NCBI RefSeq assembly: GCF_017569925.1
Contig: NZ_CP050854.1
Location: forward strand, 4,154,001-4,218,000
Source of the DNA: Brenneria izadpanahii
GTDB taxonomy: Bacteria; Pseudomonadota; Gammaproteobacteria; Enterobacterales; Enterobacteriaceae
DNA: 64,000 nucleotides
Direction: 5' to 3'
Shown here: in pieces, positions 37,980-47,765 of the stretch
Layout of the letters: each line of letters begins with the position of its first letter
How positions within the stretch are numbered: the stretch's first letter is position 1
Notes under the pieces: generated by a model
Seen by the model: only the letters and a program-made list of their open reading frames with translations
What the model was told of the DNA's origin: nothing
The model's database searches: none
Program-made: the position numbers and the translations under genes

Positions 37980-38564
37980 ATGACCAAACCACGCGCACGA
38001 CAGCGTTTAACAAGAGCAGAGCGTCATGTACAACTGATAGAAACCGCATGGCGGATCATCCGGGAAGAAGGAACAGAAGCGCTCACGCTGGGGCAACTGG
38101 CGCTGCGGGCGGGCGTAACCAAACCGGTGGTTTACGATCACTTTACCAGCCGCTCCGGGCTGTTAGCCGCGCTTTATAAAGAATACGATAAGCGCCAGAC
38201 GGCGCTGATGGACGAACGCATCCGCAAAACAGAGCCGGAGATTGAGAAACTGGCGGCGGTGATCGCTTCAGCATACATTGAGTGCGAGCTACAGCAGGGG
38301 CGTGAAATGCCCAACGTGATGGCGGCGCTTACCGGCACCCCCGAACTCGAACAAATCCGTCAGGATTACGCCACGGCGTTTACCGGGAAATGCCGCGAAC
38401 TGTTCGCCCCGTTCCGCGACGGCCAACCTCTGCATGAGGCGGCGCTGCGGGGCATGCTCGGTTCCGCCGAAGGGTTAGCCTACGCCGCGGCTAAAGGCGT
38501 CATTACCGAACAGCAGGCAAAAGATGAACTACTCCAGGTAATTATCTCTATAGTGCGAAGATAA
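37980..38564 (+). CDS. TetR-family repressor
   Basis: The 194-residue protein has an N-terminal helix-turn-helix (LTLGQLALRAGVTKPVVYDHFTSRSGLL, split here as LTLGQLALRAG and TKPVVYDHFTSR) and a helical ligand-binding domain. ATG 37980 (MTKPRARQRLTRAERH) is chosen; an upstream TTG would start inside the operator. Its target is most likely the divergent quinone reductase and itself, via the 19-bp inverted repeat. Confidence 0.9.
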   Translation: MTKPRARQRLTRAERHVQLIETAWRIIREEGTEALTLGQLALRAGVTKPVVYDHFTSRSGLLAALYKEYDKRQTALMDERIRKTEPEIEKLAAVIASAYIECELQQGREMPNVMAALTGTPELEQIRQDYATAFTGKCRELFAPFRDGQPLHEAALRGMLGSAEGLAYAAAKGVITEQQAKDELLQVIISIVRR

Positions 38565-38590
38565 CGCGCCGGGCGTGACGAAGAAACGGC

Positions 38591-38627
38591 ATAAACGGCC
38601 GGCGGTCCCTGCTTCGAGGGGCCGCCG
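38591..38627. repeat. GC-rich hairpin repeat, copy 2
   Basis: ATAAACGGCCGGCGG, then TCCCTGCTTCGAGGGGCC and GCCG, repeats the element at 37142. The two copies flank the quinone reductase/TetR pair in direct orientation. The remaining DNA to 38700 holds no gene. Confidence 0.6.
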
Positions 38628-38700
38628 GGCCATGTTCGCCCGGTTGCATAGATTCCCGATAAACATCCCGCCGCATCGGCATGTGACCGCGAACTCGGCG

Positions 38701-41067
38701 CTAGTTTACGATTTCAATACGAATCAACCGGCTGTCGGCGCGTCCGCGATCGTCCACCGCGCGGATGCGATACTGCCCGTTATCGATCGGCCGCCAGTCG
38801 ATGGACGATTTGCTGGCGGAACTGCCGAGATAAATATCATCCACAAACCAGTACACCGTTTTACTGTCGGCATCCGTCACCGCGTTGAACGAAATCCGTT
38901 CGCGCCCCTGCTGCGACTGGCGAAGCGTGTAAACGGTATTTTTCAGCGGCGATGTGATGCGCGGCGGATTGCCGCTGATATCCACGCCGCTGTCTTTGCA
39001 GCGATTCACCGGCGGCTTACGCTTTGGCAAACCGGCCTGCGCAAACACGTTCGCCAGGTCCGACGGCCAAAACTCAAACACTTCGGTACGGACGTCATCT
39101 TCATCGTAGGGCGGGCAGGCCACCTCCCCGGTTTGTTTATCCAGCCGCACCGGGCGGTAAACCGTATCGACCTTGATCGGCGACTTGCCGGGAATAAACC
39201 AGGTTTTGCCCTTCTGCTGGCACCACGGCGTCGGCAAATCGCCGCTGGCGAGACAGATTTCCACCCGTTTAAGCTGTTTCGGGAACGGATGTTTCGGCTC
39301 CTGTAAGTCCGGATAACTGGCCTGAATGCTGTCGATAACGTTGAAAAACAGCGGGGCGGCGGCATCCACGCCGACAAACGCATTATTGCCCTTGCCGTCG
39401 AAATTCCCCACCCAAACCACCAGCGCATAGGGGCCGAAAATACCGACGCTCCAGGCGTCGCGAAATCCCCATGAGGTGCCGGTTTTCCAGTACACCGGCA
39501 GCGCGGAACGCCCCTGCGCCAGCGTATCGCCGGGGCGGCGGTGCTGGCGCAGAATATCGAGCGTCATAAAACTGGCCTCTTCGCTGAGCAAACGCACCGG
39601 CGCCGGCGTCGGTTCGTTTTTTAACATGCGCAACGGTTGCAGCAAACCGCGGTTCGCCAGCAGCGCATACAGCTTTGCCAGCTCCTGCATCGTTACTTCG
39701 CCGCCGCCCAGCACCAGCGACAGGCCGTAGTGATTCTCGCTGGACATATTGGCGATGCCGGAAAGACGCAGAAACTGATAGAACGTCGGCTGACGCAGCT
39801 GCGAAGCGATATAGACGGCGGGAATATTGCGGCTGAAATTCAGCGCGTCCGTGGCGGTAACCGGCCCGAGAAAACGCCGGTCAAAGTTCTCCGGCGCATA
39901 GGCGCCGAACACCGAAGGCACGTCGCGCAGGATCGTCATGGGGTGCAGCACGCTCTGCTCCATGCCCAGCGCGTAGATAAAGGGTTTTAGCGCCGAGCCC
40001 GGCGAACGTTTGGCGTTGGTGCCGTTCACCTGCCCCTGAATATCGCGGTTGTAATAATCGGCCGAGCCCATCAGCGCCCGTACGCCCATATCGCGGGTAT
40101 CGACCAGCAATACCGCCGCATTGCCGATGCCGTGGCTGCGATTGCGGGTGATAAAGGCGTTCACCTGGCGCTCGACGAGCCGCTGCAAACCGGCGTCCAG
40201 CGTGGTGTCGATGCGGGTATCGCTCTGCGCCAGCTGCTGATTTTGCTGGCGCAGCTGTTCGATAAAATGCGGCGCGATATAGGGCATCCCCTCCGGCTGC
40301 CGCAGCGCCAGCGGCAGTTTGAACAGGGCAATCTGGCTGCCGTCCGTCGCATAGCGCGCCCGCCAGCGCTGGAACAGGCGATTGCGCGCCTCGATCAGCG
40401 CCGTGCTCAACACGCCGGTATTGCCGTCGATGCGATAGCTCGGCGACTGCGGCAACACCGCCAGCGTCAACGCTTCCGGCAGCGTCAGATGTTGCGGCGC
40501 TTTGTCGAAATAGATCAGGCTGGCCGCGCCGATGCTCTCAATATTGCGGCCATAGGGCGCATAGTTCAGATAGGCTTCGAGGATATCGCGCTTGGAATAG
40601 CGCAGCTCCAGCTGTATCGCACGCAGAATCTGCATCAGCTTGCCCGACGGCGTGCGGGTATTCAGACGCCAGTACATTCGCGCCAGCTGCATGGTGATGG
40701 TTGAGCCGCCCATCATTCGGCCGCCGGCGATGTAGCTACGCCAGAAGCCGCGCATCAGGCTGAGCGGATTGAAACCGGGGTGGTAATAAAACCAGCGGTC
40801 CTCGTGCAGAAGCAGGCCGTTGACCGCCAGCGGCGAAATCCGCTCCAGCGGCGTCCACAGGCGATAACGGTCATCGCTGGCCAGCGCGATGCGCATCAGC
40901 GCGCCGTGCCGGTCGTAATAGACTGACGAAAAAGGCTGCCCCTGGGAAAGCGGCGGATGCGGCCACAGGCGGCACGCCAGCACCACCAATGCCAGTAATA
41001 AGACGGCCATGGCGAGGTTTTGCAGCAGACGTTTTGCCGCCTTGAAAAACGCGGGGAAGGCGATCAT
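38701..41067 (-). CDS. pbpC: Penicillin-binding protein 1C
   Basis: The 788-residue bifunctional peptidoglycan synthase has an N-terminal membrane anchor (about 18-32), a GT51 glycosyltransferase (catalytic Glu89 in LLLHEDRWFYYHPGFN; GGSTITMQLAR), a transpeptidase domain (SALK with Ser358, and KTGTS in YWKTGTSWGFRDAW) and a C-terminal BiPBP domain (about 690-788). It polymerises and crosslinks glycan strands in the periplasm. As in E. coli, it follows the yfhM alpha-2-macroglobulin gene in the same direction; the pair is thought to repair and protect a damaged wall. Confidence 0.95.
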   Translation of the reverse strand: MIAFPAFFKAAKRLLQNLAMAVLLLALVVLACRLWPHPPLSQGQPFSSVYYDRHGALMRIALASDDRYRLWTPLERISPLAVNGLLLHEDRWFYYHPGFNPLSLMRGFWRSYIAGGRMMGGSTITMQLARMYWRLNTRTPSGKLMQILRAIQLELRYSKRDILEAYLNYAPYGRNIESIGAASLIYFDKAPQHLTLPEALTLAVLPQSPSYRIDGNTGVLSTALIEARNRLFQRWRARYATDGSQIALFKLPLALRQPEGMPYIAPHFIEQLRQQNQQLAQSDTRIDTTLDAGLQRLVERQVNAFITRNRSHGIGNAAVLLVDTRDMGVRALMGSADYYNRDIQGQVNGTNAKRSPGSALKPFIYALGMEQSVLHPMTILRDVPSVFGAYAPENFDRRFLGPVTATDALNFSRNIPAVYIASQLRQPTFYQFLRLSGIANMSSENHYGLSLVLGGGEVTMQELAKLYALLANRGLLQPLRMLKNEPTPAPVRLLSEEASFMTLDILRQHRRPGDTLAQGRSALPVYWKTGTSWGFRDAWSVGIFGPYALVVWVGNFDGKGNNAFVGVDAAAPLFFNVIDSIQASYPDLQEPKHPFPKQLKRVEICLASGDLPTPWCQQKGKTWFIPGKSPIKVDTVYRPVRLDKQTGEVACPPYDEDDVRTEVFEFWPSDLANVFAQAGLPKRKPPVNRCKDSGVDISGNPPRITSPLKNTVYTLRQSQQGRERISFNAVTDADSKTVYWFVDDIYLGSSASKSSIDWRPIDNGQYRIRAVDDRGRADSRLIRIEIVN

Positions 41068-41088
41068 CCTACGACTCGGAACCGGCTA

Positions 41089-41112
41089 CGCTCCGCCGTA
41101 AACGGCGGAGCG
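41089..41112. repeat. Perfect hairpin between yfhM and pbpC
   Basis: CGCTCCGCCG and CGGCGGAGCG form a 10-bp perfect stem with the loop TAAA. With no T run it is more likely an attenuator or RNA-processing hairpin than a full terminator; it could lower pbpC expression relative to yfhM. Confidence 0.5.
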
Positions 41113-41126
41113 CGTACCGTGGTGGA

Positions 41127-44100
41127 TTATTTTTTATCAACGGGCGCGGCATCGGCGGGCACGACAATCAGTTTTTGGTTGCTGACGGACAGCGCCTGAA
41201 CGTCGCGATCGTACATGGCTTCGCCATAGGCGGGCGGGATCGCGAAGCTGCCGGTGTTGGTGGCCTTGATCTGATACACGAACGTTTGCACATCCGTGCC
41301 GGCGCTGCCGTAAATGACCACCCGGTCTTCACGGATATCGCTGTAATCCGGCGCCCAGGTCGAACCGGATGCCGCCAACGGCGATTGCCATACGGCAGAC
41401 GCCTCCTCTTCGCTGCTTTCATCGCCATCGTCGGATTCCGGCGCCGGCGGCGTTTGCTGCACCACCTCGAATCCGCCCGGCAGTAAATCGACGATCGCCA
41501 AATTGCTCTGCCCCTCTTGCGAGTTCGCGCGCACTTGCAGATGAACGTTAATCTTCTGCCCCAACGTCACCTGCGTGACCGGCTTGCCCTGCTCATCGGT
41601 ATAATCGCGGGTGATTTCCAAACCGCGGGAAATGGCCTGCTTCGGCGCCGCCAGATCGAAACCGGCCTGCGTCACCACGTACCAGGCGGGAGCGTCATTG
41701 GCGTTTTCAAAGCGGATTGATCCGGCATCCGCGGTAAAACGGCCTTTGGCGAACAGCCCCTGCAGCGTGGAAATCAACTGCGGTTCGACATTGGCGGTTT
41801 TACCGATCTGCGTGATTTTCAGCCCGTCCGGCATCGCCGACTGCGCCGCGACCTGCGCGGAATAGCTCTCCAGCGCCAGAATGCTCATCGCCGATGAATA
41901 CGTGGTGTAGCGTTCCTCTTTCAGCGCCTTGAGCATATTTTCCAGCACCTGCGGCGGAACGGCGGAGACTTTTTCCGGGAAGTGGCGCGTAATCAGATAC
42001 AGACGCGTCGCGTCCTGCGCCAGCGGGTCAAAGTAGTTCTGCGTCCACCAGGCGGCGTCATACGCCTTGCTCATCCGCTGCCAGGTCGGCTGCAGCAACG
42101 CATTGGCTTCATCGTCCATTTTCAGCAAACGGTACGACGAGGCCAGATACAGCGCGCCGAGATCGGTTTTCCAGACGTCCGGATACAGCTGTTGCAAGGC
42201 GTTCTGCACCGAGGCCAGCGCGCTGGTGGTGATTTCGCCCTGACGGGTCAGCAGATACACCGCCCATGCGCGCAGGCGCAGCGTGTACAAGTCGTCAGAC
42301 GGGTTGGCCGCCAGCTCGCGCAGCGACGCATTCGCCTCTTCCAGCATGCCGACCGGCAACGCATAGCCTGCGGCTCTGGCTTCCAGCAGATATTGCACCA
42401 CGTACGGCGTGACGAAGGGATCGGCTTGCGGCGACGAACGCCACAGGCCGATCGCGCCGCGATCGTTCTGGCGCGAACGCAGCACCGCCATCATATCTTT
42501 CAGCTGCTTGCCGCTTTCCGCCGGACTCAGGCCGCCGCGCATTTCCGGGTGTAACGCCGCCAGAATCAGCGGAACCGAACGGCTGACAATCTGCTCCGAA
42601 CAGAAGTACGGATAGTCCGCCAGATACTGCGACAGCCCGCTGGCCAGCACCAGCGGCGAGTTGGAGACCGCCGCCTGACGCACCGCATACGCATCGAACA
42701 TCTGGCGCAGATTATCGACATCCTGACGACGGTTCATGCGTCCCATCACTGACTGAGTGCGGAATGGCATCGCCGGACGCACCGAGGTGCTGATGGTGCG
42801 GCGGCTGGTCTTGTCGGCGTATTTGGCCTCGAACGCCAGCGGCGCATCGCCCAGCATGTTTCTGGCGCGCAGACGGAAGTTAACCACGCCTTCGCGTTTT
42901 TCCGCCAGCGACAGATGTTGATCGGCCTGGCCCACCACTTCCAGCTGCGGCGGCACGTTCAGATGCAGCGCGATCGCCACGCTTTGGCCGTGCAAATCGG
43001 TAAGGTTATTGCTGACGCCCACGCTGACGTCAAACTCATCGCCCGGCGCGACCATGGCCGGCACGTTTGGCGTCATGATGAAGTTATCGCGCACGGTTGC
43101 CGACGTCTGCGCTTTACCGATCTTGTCCGGCGTAACGGAAATCGCCATTACGCGGATTTTACCGTTGAAATAGTCCGGCACCGGATAGTTGAACCGCCGC
43201 TCGCCGTTCACGTCGGTAATGCCGGACCAGTAAGCCACCGGCTTATCCCGTTTGCGTTTGAACGGATTGACGCTGAGATCCAGCCCTTCGCCGCCATCGC
43301 CGCCCGGCGCGGCCGTCAGCTGCATCAGCTTGCTGAATTCCGGCAGGATCAGATCGAGGATCTGTGAACTTTCCACGCCCAGTTCGCGTTTGCGGAAAAA
43401 ATACTCCAGCGGATCTTTCAGACGATAACGCGCCACCTGCAAAATGCCTTCGTCGACGGCAAACAGCGCCACCTGCTGCGGGCCGTCGGTGGTGACGGTA
43501 ATCGGCAGATTTTCGCCCGGTTTAACCACCTGCGGCACGTCGATTTTCAGGACGTTCTGACGCGCCCTGGCGCTGATTTTAAACGGCATCACGCCGTAAC
43601 TCAGCGGGCTCATAAAGATTTCATCGGAGTTGATGTCGCGCACGAACTGCACGTTGATGTAGCCGTTGCCCTCCATGCCGTCCGGTATGCGGATTTTCTG
43701 CACCGAACTGGTGGTATCGGTGTGGAACCACTGCCAGCCGTAGACTTTGTCTTTCTCGATGGTGATCAGCCCGCTGCCGGTATAGGGGGCGTTGATCGCC
43801 ACCTCGATTTCATCGCCCGGCTGGTATTCGCCCTGGTTGAGTTTCAGCTTCAGCTCGGCGTTGCGGTCCAGCGAACGGCTGAGGTTGGCGTTGCCGGCGA
43901 CGCTGTAAGCAACGCGGTTCAGCACGTTGCCCTGCGCGTCCTCGACCGCCAGCACGAAATCGCCCGGCCGGTCGGTCGCCAGCGTCAGATCGTCGCCCTG
44001 CGCGCTCAGCGACAGCGGCTGTTGCGACAGCTCAACTTCCTTCATTTTCGACTGATATTTATAAATGCCGGAATCCTGCTTGGTCAGCACGGAAACGTAC

Positions 44101-47100
44101 TTCTGCTCGATCAGCGTGACTTTCAAATCCGGCAGCGCGATCGGTTTCAGCGACGGATCAACGGCGATGATATTCAGATGCCGCGCGGCGTTGCGGTTGA
44201 TATAGCCGAGATCGCCGTCCGGCTTCACGCCGACCAGATAATCATGCGGCGACACCAGCGTGCGCGCGCTGGCGGCGACGGAACGCCCGCCGCCGGCCAC
44301 AAAGGCTTCCGACAACAGTTGCAGTTGATATGTCGCATCGGCGTAGGCGTTAAGATTCAGCGGAATCGCCGCCGCCCCTTGCTCATCGGTGGTGCGATCT
44401 TCCAGTTCAGTTTCAAAACTGTCCCGACTCTGCCGGTTCTCGTAAAACGCGTAATCCGGGAACGCGTCAAAGCGCGGATATACCGGATGCAGCGTCAGTT
44501 TCGAGGCTACGCGGCGATCCTGCGCCGGCGTGCCGAACAGGTTCTGCACATCGATATTCGCCTGTAACTCCGACGGTTTCACCCAGCCCTGCTTACGTTC
44601 CGGCGTCAGTTGTAGTTTCACTTTCAACTGATCCGGTTCGAACTCTTTCACGTTTACCGAGGTATATCCCAACAGCGTGGACGACTCATTGTCCTTACCG
44701 ACCAGATACAGATAAACATTCCACTCGCCGGTCGGCGAATTCTCGTCGGTGGTGTAACTCAGCTCGTTGAACCCGCTGGCATTCAGCGTCAGCGGAATGG
44801 TGCTCATCAGCTTGGCGCGCGGATCGTGAATTTCAGCGCGCAGCGGCACGCCGGCCAGGCCGGTGCCCCAGTCGGCGGCGCGGGTGATCAGCCCGATGTT
44901 AAAGGTATCGCCCGGCCGATAAACGCCGCGGTCGGAGAACAGGTAGCTGCCCAGCGTACGCGGGTCGCTCGGCGCGATGTCGCCGCCGACGTCAAAGCGG
45001 GAGAAATCCAGGCCGCGGTCGTTATTGCGATCGGCGGGCAGGAAGGAGACATCGCCCTCCTTTTCCACCAGGAACATCACCGGCTGGCGTTCATTGGTGT
45101 AAACATCCAGCGCCGGGAAACGCGCATGGCCGTCGTTATCGGTGAACTGCGTCAGCAGCGTGACGCCGTTTTTAGCGATAACCGAAACTTTGGCATTGCC
45201 GACCGGCGCGCCGCTATGGATGGATTGCACAAACAGATCGCGGGTTTTATCCTGCGAACGCTTGGCGATGATGCCCAAATCCGTGACCACCACAAAGCGG
45301 GAATCGCCAACCTGCGGCTCGTCTTCGCTTTGATCTTGATACAGGTAGCCATCATCATCGGCGGCAGGTTTCTCTTCATCTCTCTGCGGATCCCATTCCG
45401 ACAGCGTCAGCAGGAATATGCCGCGATGCGAACGCGGATCGGTGGATAAATAGCGCGACAGATCGACGCCCCGGTAATTCACTTCTCCCGGTTTGTCGTT
45501 ATCCACCGCCGTCTGGTATTTAAAGTGCTCGGTAAAGTATTCGTCATTCAGGCGGTTAAATTCCGCCGATGAGTACTCACGGCGCTTGAACGAGACGATG
45601 TGTTGCAGCTGGCTTGGGATCACGCGTTTGACGTCAAGGCGCAGCCCCGGCACGTTGCGCGCGGCGACGCTGACCTGCTTATCGCCGTTAACCGACAAGA
45701 GCGAGCCTTGCGACATAAACTGCAGCAGTTTCGGGTAGTCCGGCACATGCACGATGCGGTAGAGGCGTTCCGGCATTTTATAGCCGCCGGACGAGGTCAG
45801 CACATTGTCGATTTCCACCAGCAGCGAACGGTGCGCCGGCGCATCAAAGCGGAAGCTGAACTGCGGCTGATAGTCGTTTTCCGCATCGTTCAGTTGGACA
45901 TTCAGCGGCGTGGATTGCGCCAGCACGCTATTTTCCACGCTATCCACATTCCAGTGGTAAAAATCGTCCGGGTCATTAGCGGCGTACGGGTCGTTCGGAT
46001 CGTGCTGCGGCAGCAGCCACACTTTCACCGCACGGCGAACATCGCTGTCTTTTACCGCGTCGCTGAAACCGACGATCAGCGCGCGCTCGCCTTTCGCCCC
46101 TTCGGCGTCGACAACCTGCGCGCTGGCTTCGTTCACCGTCAGACTGTACAGCGTCGGCACCGCGACCCAACCGTTGCGCGGCTGCGCGGTGGCATTGGAC
46201 GCCACCGACGCTTTTACCCCTTCACCGATAGCAATATGCACCGAACCGCCGTGCTCAAAAGATTGCAACGGTTCGGAATGCACCCAGGCGTTGAGTTTTT
46301 TCCGGTCGTAGACCACGGAATAGTTGAGTTTGGTCTCTGATTTGGCTTTCGCCACGATCAGGCCAAGGGAAATCTGTTTTTCGAAACTGGCGGCATCCAC
46401 CGGCGCGTTGAATTTAACGTTAAACACCGCGTGGCGTTTCTGCGGATCCTGCGGGTCCTGATAATACTGGGATTCGCCGAGCTGATAATCAAAAGCGGGA
46501 ACGGTAAATTCATAACGCGTCGTCGTCAGTTTGATTTGCGGCGCCAGCAGCGCGTCAGGCGTGAAGTTCACTTCATATTTGCCGCCCATCGGCAGCGGAT
46601 TTTTAGGCGTGAAGACTAACGTCGCGCCGTTTGCCCATTTCCACTGGCCTTCGGCGGCGGGCTTCAGCGAAATCCCTTTCTCTACCGTTTTACCGACGTC
46701 CGCCAGCGGCGCGGCGGAGTGGCTGAAATTAAAGCGCACTTCCTGAGGCGCGATTCTCTCGGCGGCGTAATTCACTACATCCGGCGCGTTAACCGATACG
46801 CCGGTTTCCTGGAACACCATCGGCGCGGGTTCGATGGGTTGAGGCCGGTTCAGCCACCAGTGCCAACCGTAAACCCCCGCCCCGGCGGCGCACAGCAGAA
46901 CTAAAATCGTCAGGCCGACGGCTTTCGGATGTTTATCCACCCCGCCTTCCATCCGCTGAAAACCGCGTGTCAGCCAGCCGGACATCGCCGTCCACCAGCC
47001 AGGCGCACGCCAGTCGATATGACCGATGATTGGTTTAATAACGCGGCCAAGCAAGCCGAGAACAAAACCCAGCACGCGAAAAACGCCTTTTATCAGGGTA

Positions 47101-47135
47101 AAAGGCAGACGAAGTAAGAATTTGAGTAAATCCAT
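41127..47135 (-). CDS. yfhM: Bacterial alpha-2-macroglobulin, long form
   Basis: The 2002-residue protein has an amphipathic N-terminus, a membrane anchor near 72-94 (VGLTILVLLCAAGAGVYGW), multiple MG beta-sandwich domains and a thioester domain. YFCSEQIVSR carries a CxEQ thioester motif with Cys near 1512. It would sit in the periplasm, trap proteases covalently after bait cleavage and protect the cell when the outer membrane is breached. E. coli YfhM is a lipoprotein of about 1650 residues, so this one is longer and uses a membrane helix rather than a lipobox. It is followed by pbpC, the usual partner. Confidence 0.92.
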   Translation of the reverse strand: MDLLKFLLRLPFTLIKGVFRVLGFVLGLLGRVIKPIIGHIDWRAPGWWTAMSGWLTRGFQRMEGGVDKHPKAVGLTILVLLCAAGAGVYGWHWWLNRPQPIEPAPMVFQETGVSVNAPDVVNYAAERIAPQEVRFNFSHSAAPLADVGKTVEKGISLKPAAEGQWKWANGATLVFTPKNPLPMGGKYEVNFTPDALLAPQIKLTTTRYEFTVPAFDYQLGESQYYQDPQDPQKRHAVFNVKFNAPVDAASFEKQISLGLIVAKAKSETKLNYSVVYDRKKLNAWVHSEPLQSFEHGGSVHIAIGEGVKASVASNATAQPRNGWVAVPTLYSLTVNEASAQVVDAEGAKGERALIVGFSDAVKDSDVRRAVKVWLLPQHDPNDPYAANDPDDFYHWNVDSVENSVLAQSTPLNVQLNDAENDYQPQFSFRFDAPAHRSLLVEIDNVLTSSGGYKMPERLYRIVHVPDYPKLLQFMSQGSLLSVNGDKQVSVAARNVPGLRLDVKRVIPSQLQHIVSFKRREYSSAEFNRLNDEYFTEHFKYQTAVDNDKPGEVNYRGVDLSRYLSTDPRSHRGIFLLTLSEWDPQRDEEKPAADDDGYLYQDQSEDEPQVGDSRFVVVTDLGIIAKRSQDKTRDLFVQSIHSGAPVGNAKVSVIAKNGVTLLTQFTDNDGHARFPALDVYTNERQPVMFLVEKEGDVSFLPADRNNDRGLDFSRFDVGGDIAPSDPRTLGSYLFSDRGVYRPGDTFNIGLITRAADWGTGLAGVPLRAEIHDPRAKLMSTIPLTLNASGFNELSYTTDENSPTGEWNVYLYLVGKDNESSTLLGYTSVNVKEFEPDQLKVKLQLTPERKQGWVKPSELQANIDVQNLFGTPAQDRRVASKLTLHPVYPRFDAFPDYAFYENRQSRDSFETELEDRTTDEQGAAAIPLNLNAYADATYQLQLLSEAFVAGGGRSVAASARTLVSPHDYLVGVKPDGDLGYINRNAARHLNIIAVDPSLKPIALPDLKVTLIEQKYVSVLTKQDSGIYKYQSKMKEVELSQQPLSLSAQGDDLTLATDRPGDFVLAVEDAQGNVLNRVAYSVAGNANLSRSLDRNAELKLKLNQGEYQPGDEIEVAINAPYTGSGLITIEKDKVYGWQWFHTDTTSSVQKIRIPDGMEGNGYINVQFVRDINSDEIFMSPLSYGVMPFKISARARQNVLKIDVPQVVKPGENLPITVTTDGPQQVALFAVDEGILQVARYRLKDPLEYFFRKRELGVESSQILDLILPEFSKLMQLTAAPGGDGGEGLDLSVNPFKRKRDKPVAYWSGITDVNGERRFNYPVPDYFNGKIRVMAISVTPDKIGKAQTSATVRDNFIMTPNVPAMVAPGDEFDVSVGVSNNLTDLHGQSVAIALHLNVPPQLEVVGQADQHLSLAEKREGVVNFRLRARNMLGDAPLAFEAKYADKTSRRTISTSVRPAMPFRTQSVMGRMNRRQDVDNLRQMFDAYAVRQAAVSNSPLVLASGLSQYLADYPYFCSEQIVSRSVPLILAALHPEMRGGLSPAESGKQLKDMMAVLRSRQNDRGAIGLWRSSPQADPFVTPYVVQYLLEARAAGYALPVGMLEEANASLRELAANPSDDLYTLRLRAWAVYLLTRQGEITTSALASVQNALQQLYPDVWKTDLGALYLASSYRLLKMDDEANALLQPTWQRMSKAYDAAWWTQNYFDPLAQDATRLYLITRHFPEKVSAVPPQVLENMLKALKEERYTTYSSAMSILALESYSAQVAAQSAMPDGLKITQIGKTANVEPQLISTLQGLFAKGRFTADAGSIRFENANDAPAWYVVTQAGFDLAAPKQAISRGLEITRDYTDEQGKPVTQVTLGQKINVHLQVRANSQEGQSNLAIVDLLPGGFEVVQQTPPAPESDDGDESSEEEASAVWQSPLAASGSTWAPDYSDIREDRVVIYGSAGTDVQTFVYQIKATNTGSFAIPPAYGEAMYDRDVQALSVSNQKLIVVPADAAPVDKK

Positions 47136-47514
47136 TTGTCGCTATACACCTAGTCTCTGTGCTCCATGAGCGAAAATTATATTTTTATTGAATACAAAAT
47201 ATTACGCGAGATATCCGACGGTAAAAACCGGAATGATTGCGTAAAAGTGTAATAAGCATCTGACTAAAAAGCCATTGTTCTATCCTTTGTTTTTAAATAA
47301 CGGCAGGGCTATTCTCGCGGCCTGAGCCACCTGCCTGAGCGCTGGCTCAGGCCGCCAATCCCCGCGGCGCACAGCCGGTATCGCGAACATCAAACGCGGC
47401 GGACGATCGCCGTAAATTCGTCGCCATAGAGACATCCAGATGGCGAATCCCTGCCTTATCAAACTGTACCGGAAGGAGATTATGTGTTTACATACATTGG
47501 TTTGAGATGTTATT
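47136..47514. other. Intergenic region between yfhM and the scr promoter
   Basis: The first 100 bp is AT-rich and should hold the yfhM promoter on the minus strand. From about 47290 to 47460 base composition becomes GC-rich; the minus strand reads FDKAGIRHLDVSMA and onward to a stop, which looks like the end of a lost gene, but I cannot name it. The palindrome TATGTGTTTACATA at 47481-47494 lies just before the CRP site and could be a repressor half-site. Confidence 0.35.
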
Positions 47515-47558
47515 TGTGATCCATCTCACCATTTTAAAAAATTAAAGTTCACTATTTT
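47515..47558 (+). promoter_or_regulatory. CRP site and -10 element of the scrAB promoter
   Basis: TGTGA (47515-47519), six bases, TCACC (47526-47530) is a near-consensus CRP site. A TATTTT element at 47553-47558 places the start point near 47564, so the site centre is about 41.5 bp upstream, the class II arrangement. This predicts catabolite control of the sucrose genes. Confidence 0.6.
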
Positions 47559-47741
47559 ATACCCTAAGTAGTTCGAGCCGCGGGAAGGCGGCGACGCAAC
47601 GAATCTCCAGAAGTTTACATTTGTAAGTGACTGAGGCGAGCGGCAAATTTGCATGAGGCGGATTTGCACGCCGCTTGCGTCGGCCCTATAGGCCGGGTGA
47701 TTAAGGCAATGCTCCTGCGCTTGAAGTATGACGGGTTTATA
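47558..47741. repeat. MITE-like palindromic repeat in the scrA leader
   Basis: About 184 bp is bounded by TATACCCTAAGTAGTTCGAG on the left and CTTGAAGTATGACGGGTTTATA on the right (written here as CTTGAAGTATGACGGG plus TTTATA), imperfect inverted repeats. The text GGGAAGGCGGCGACGCAACG and GTAAGTGACTGAGGCGAGCG is of a repeat family I recall from Yersinia, Serratia and Pectobacterium genomes (ATACCCTAAATAATTCGAG type). It ends 24 bp before the scrA ATG, so it would make up most of the 5' untranslated region. Confidence 0.65.
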
Positions 47742-47765
47742 AAGCTAAAGTTTCCGAGGAAGTTC

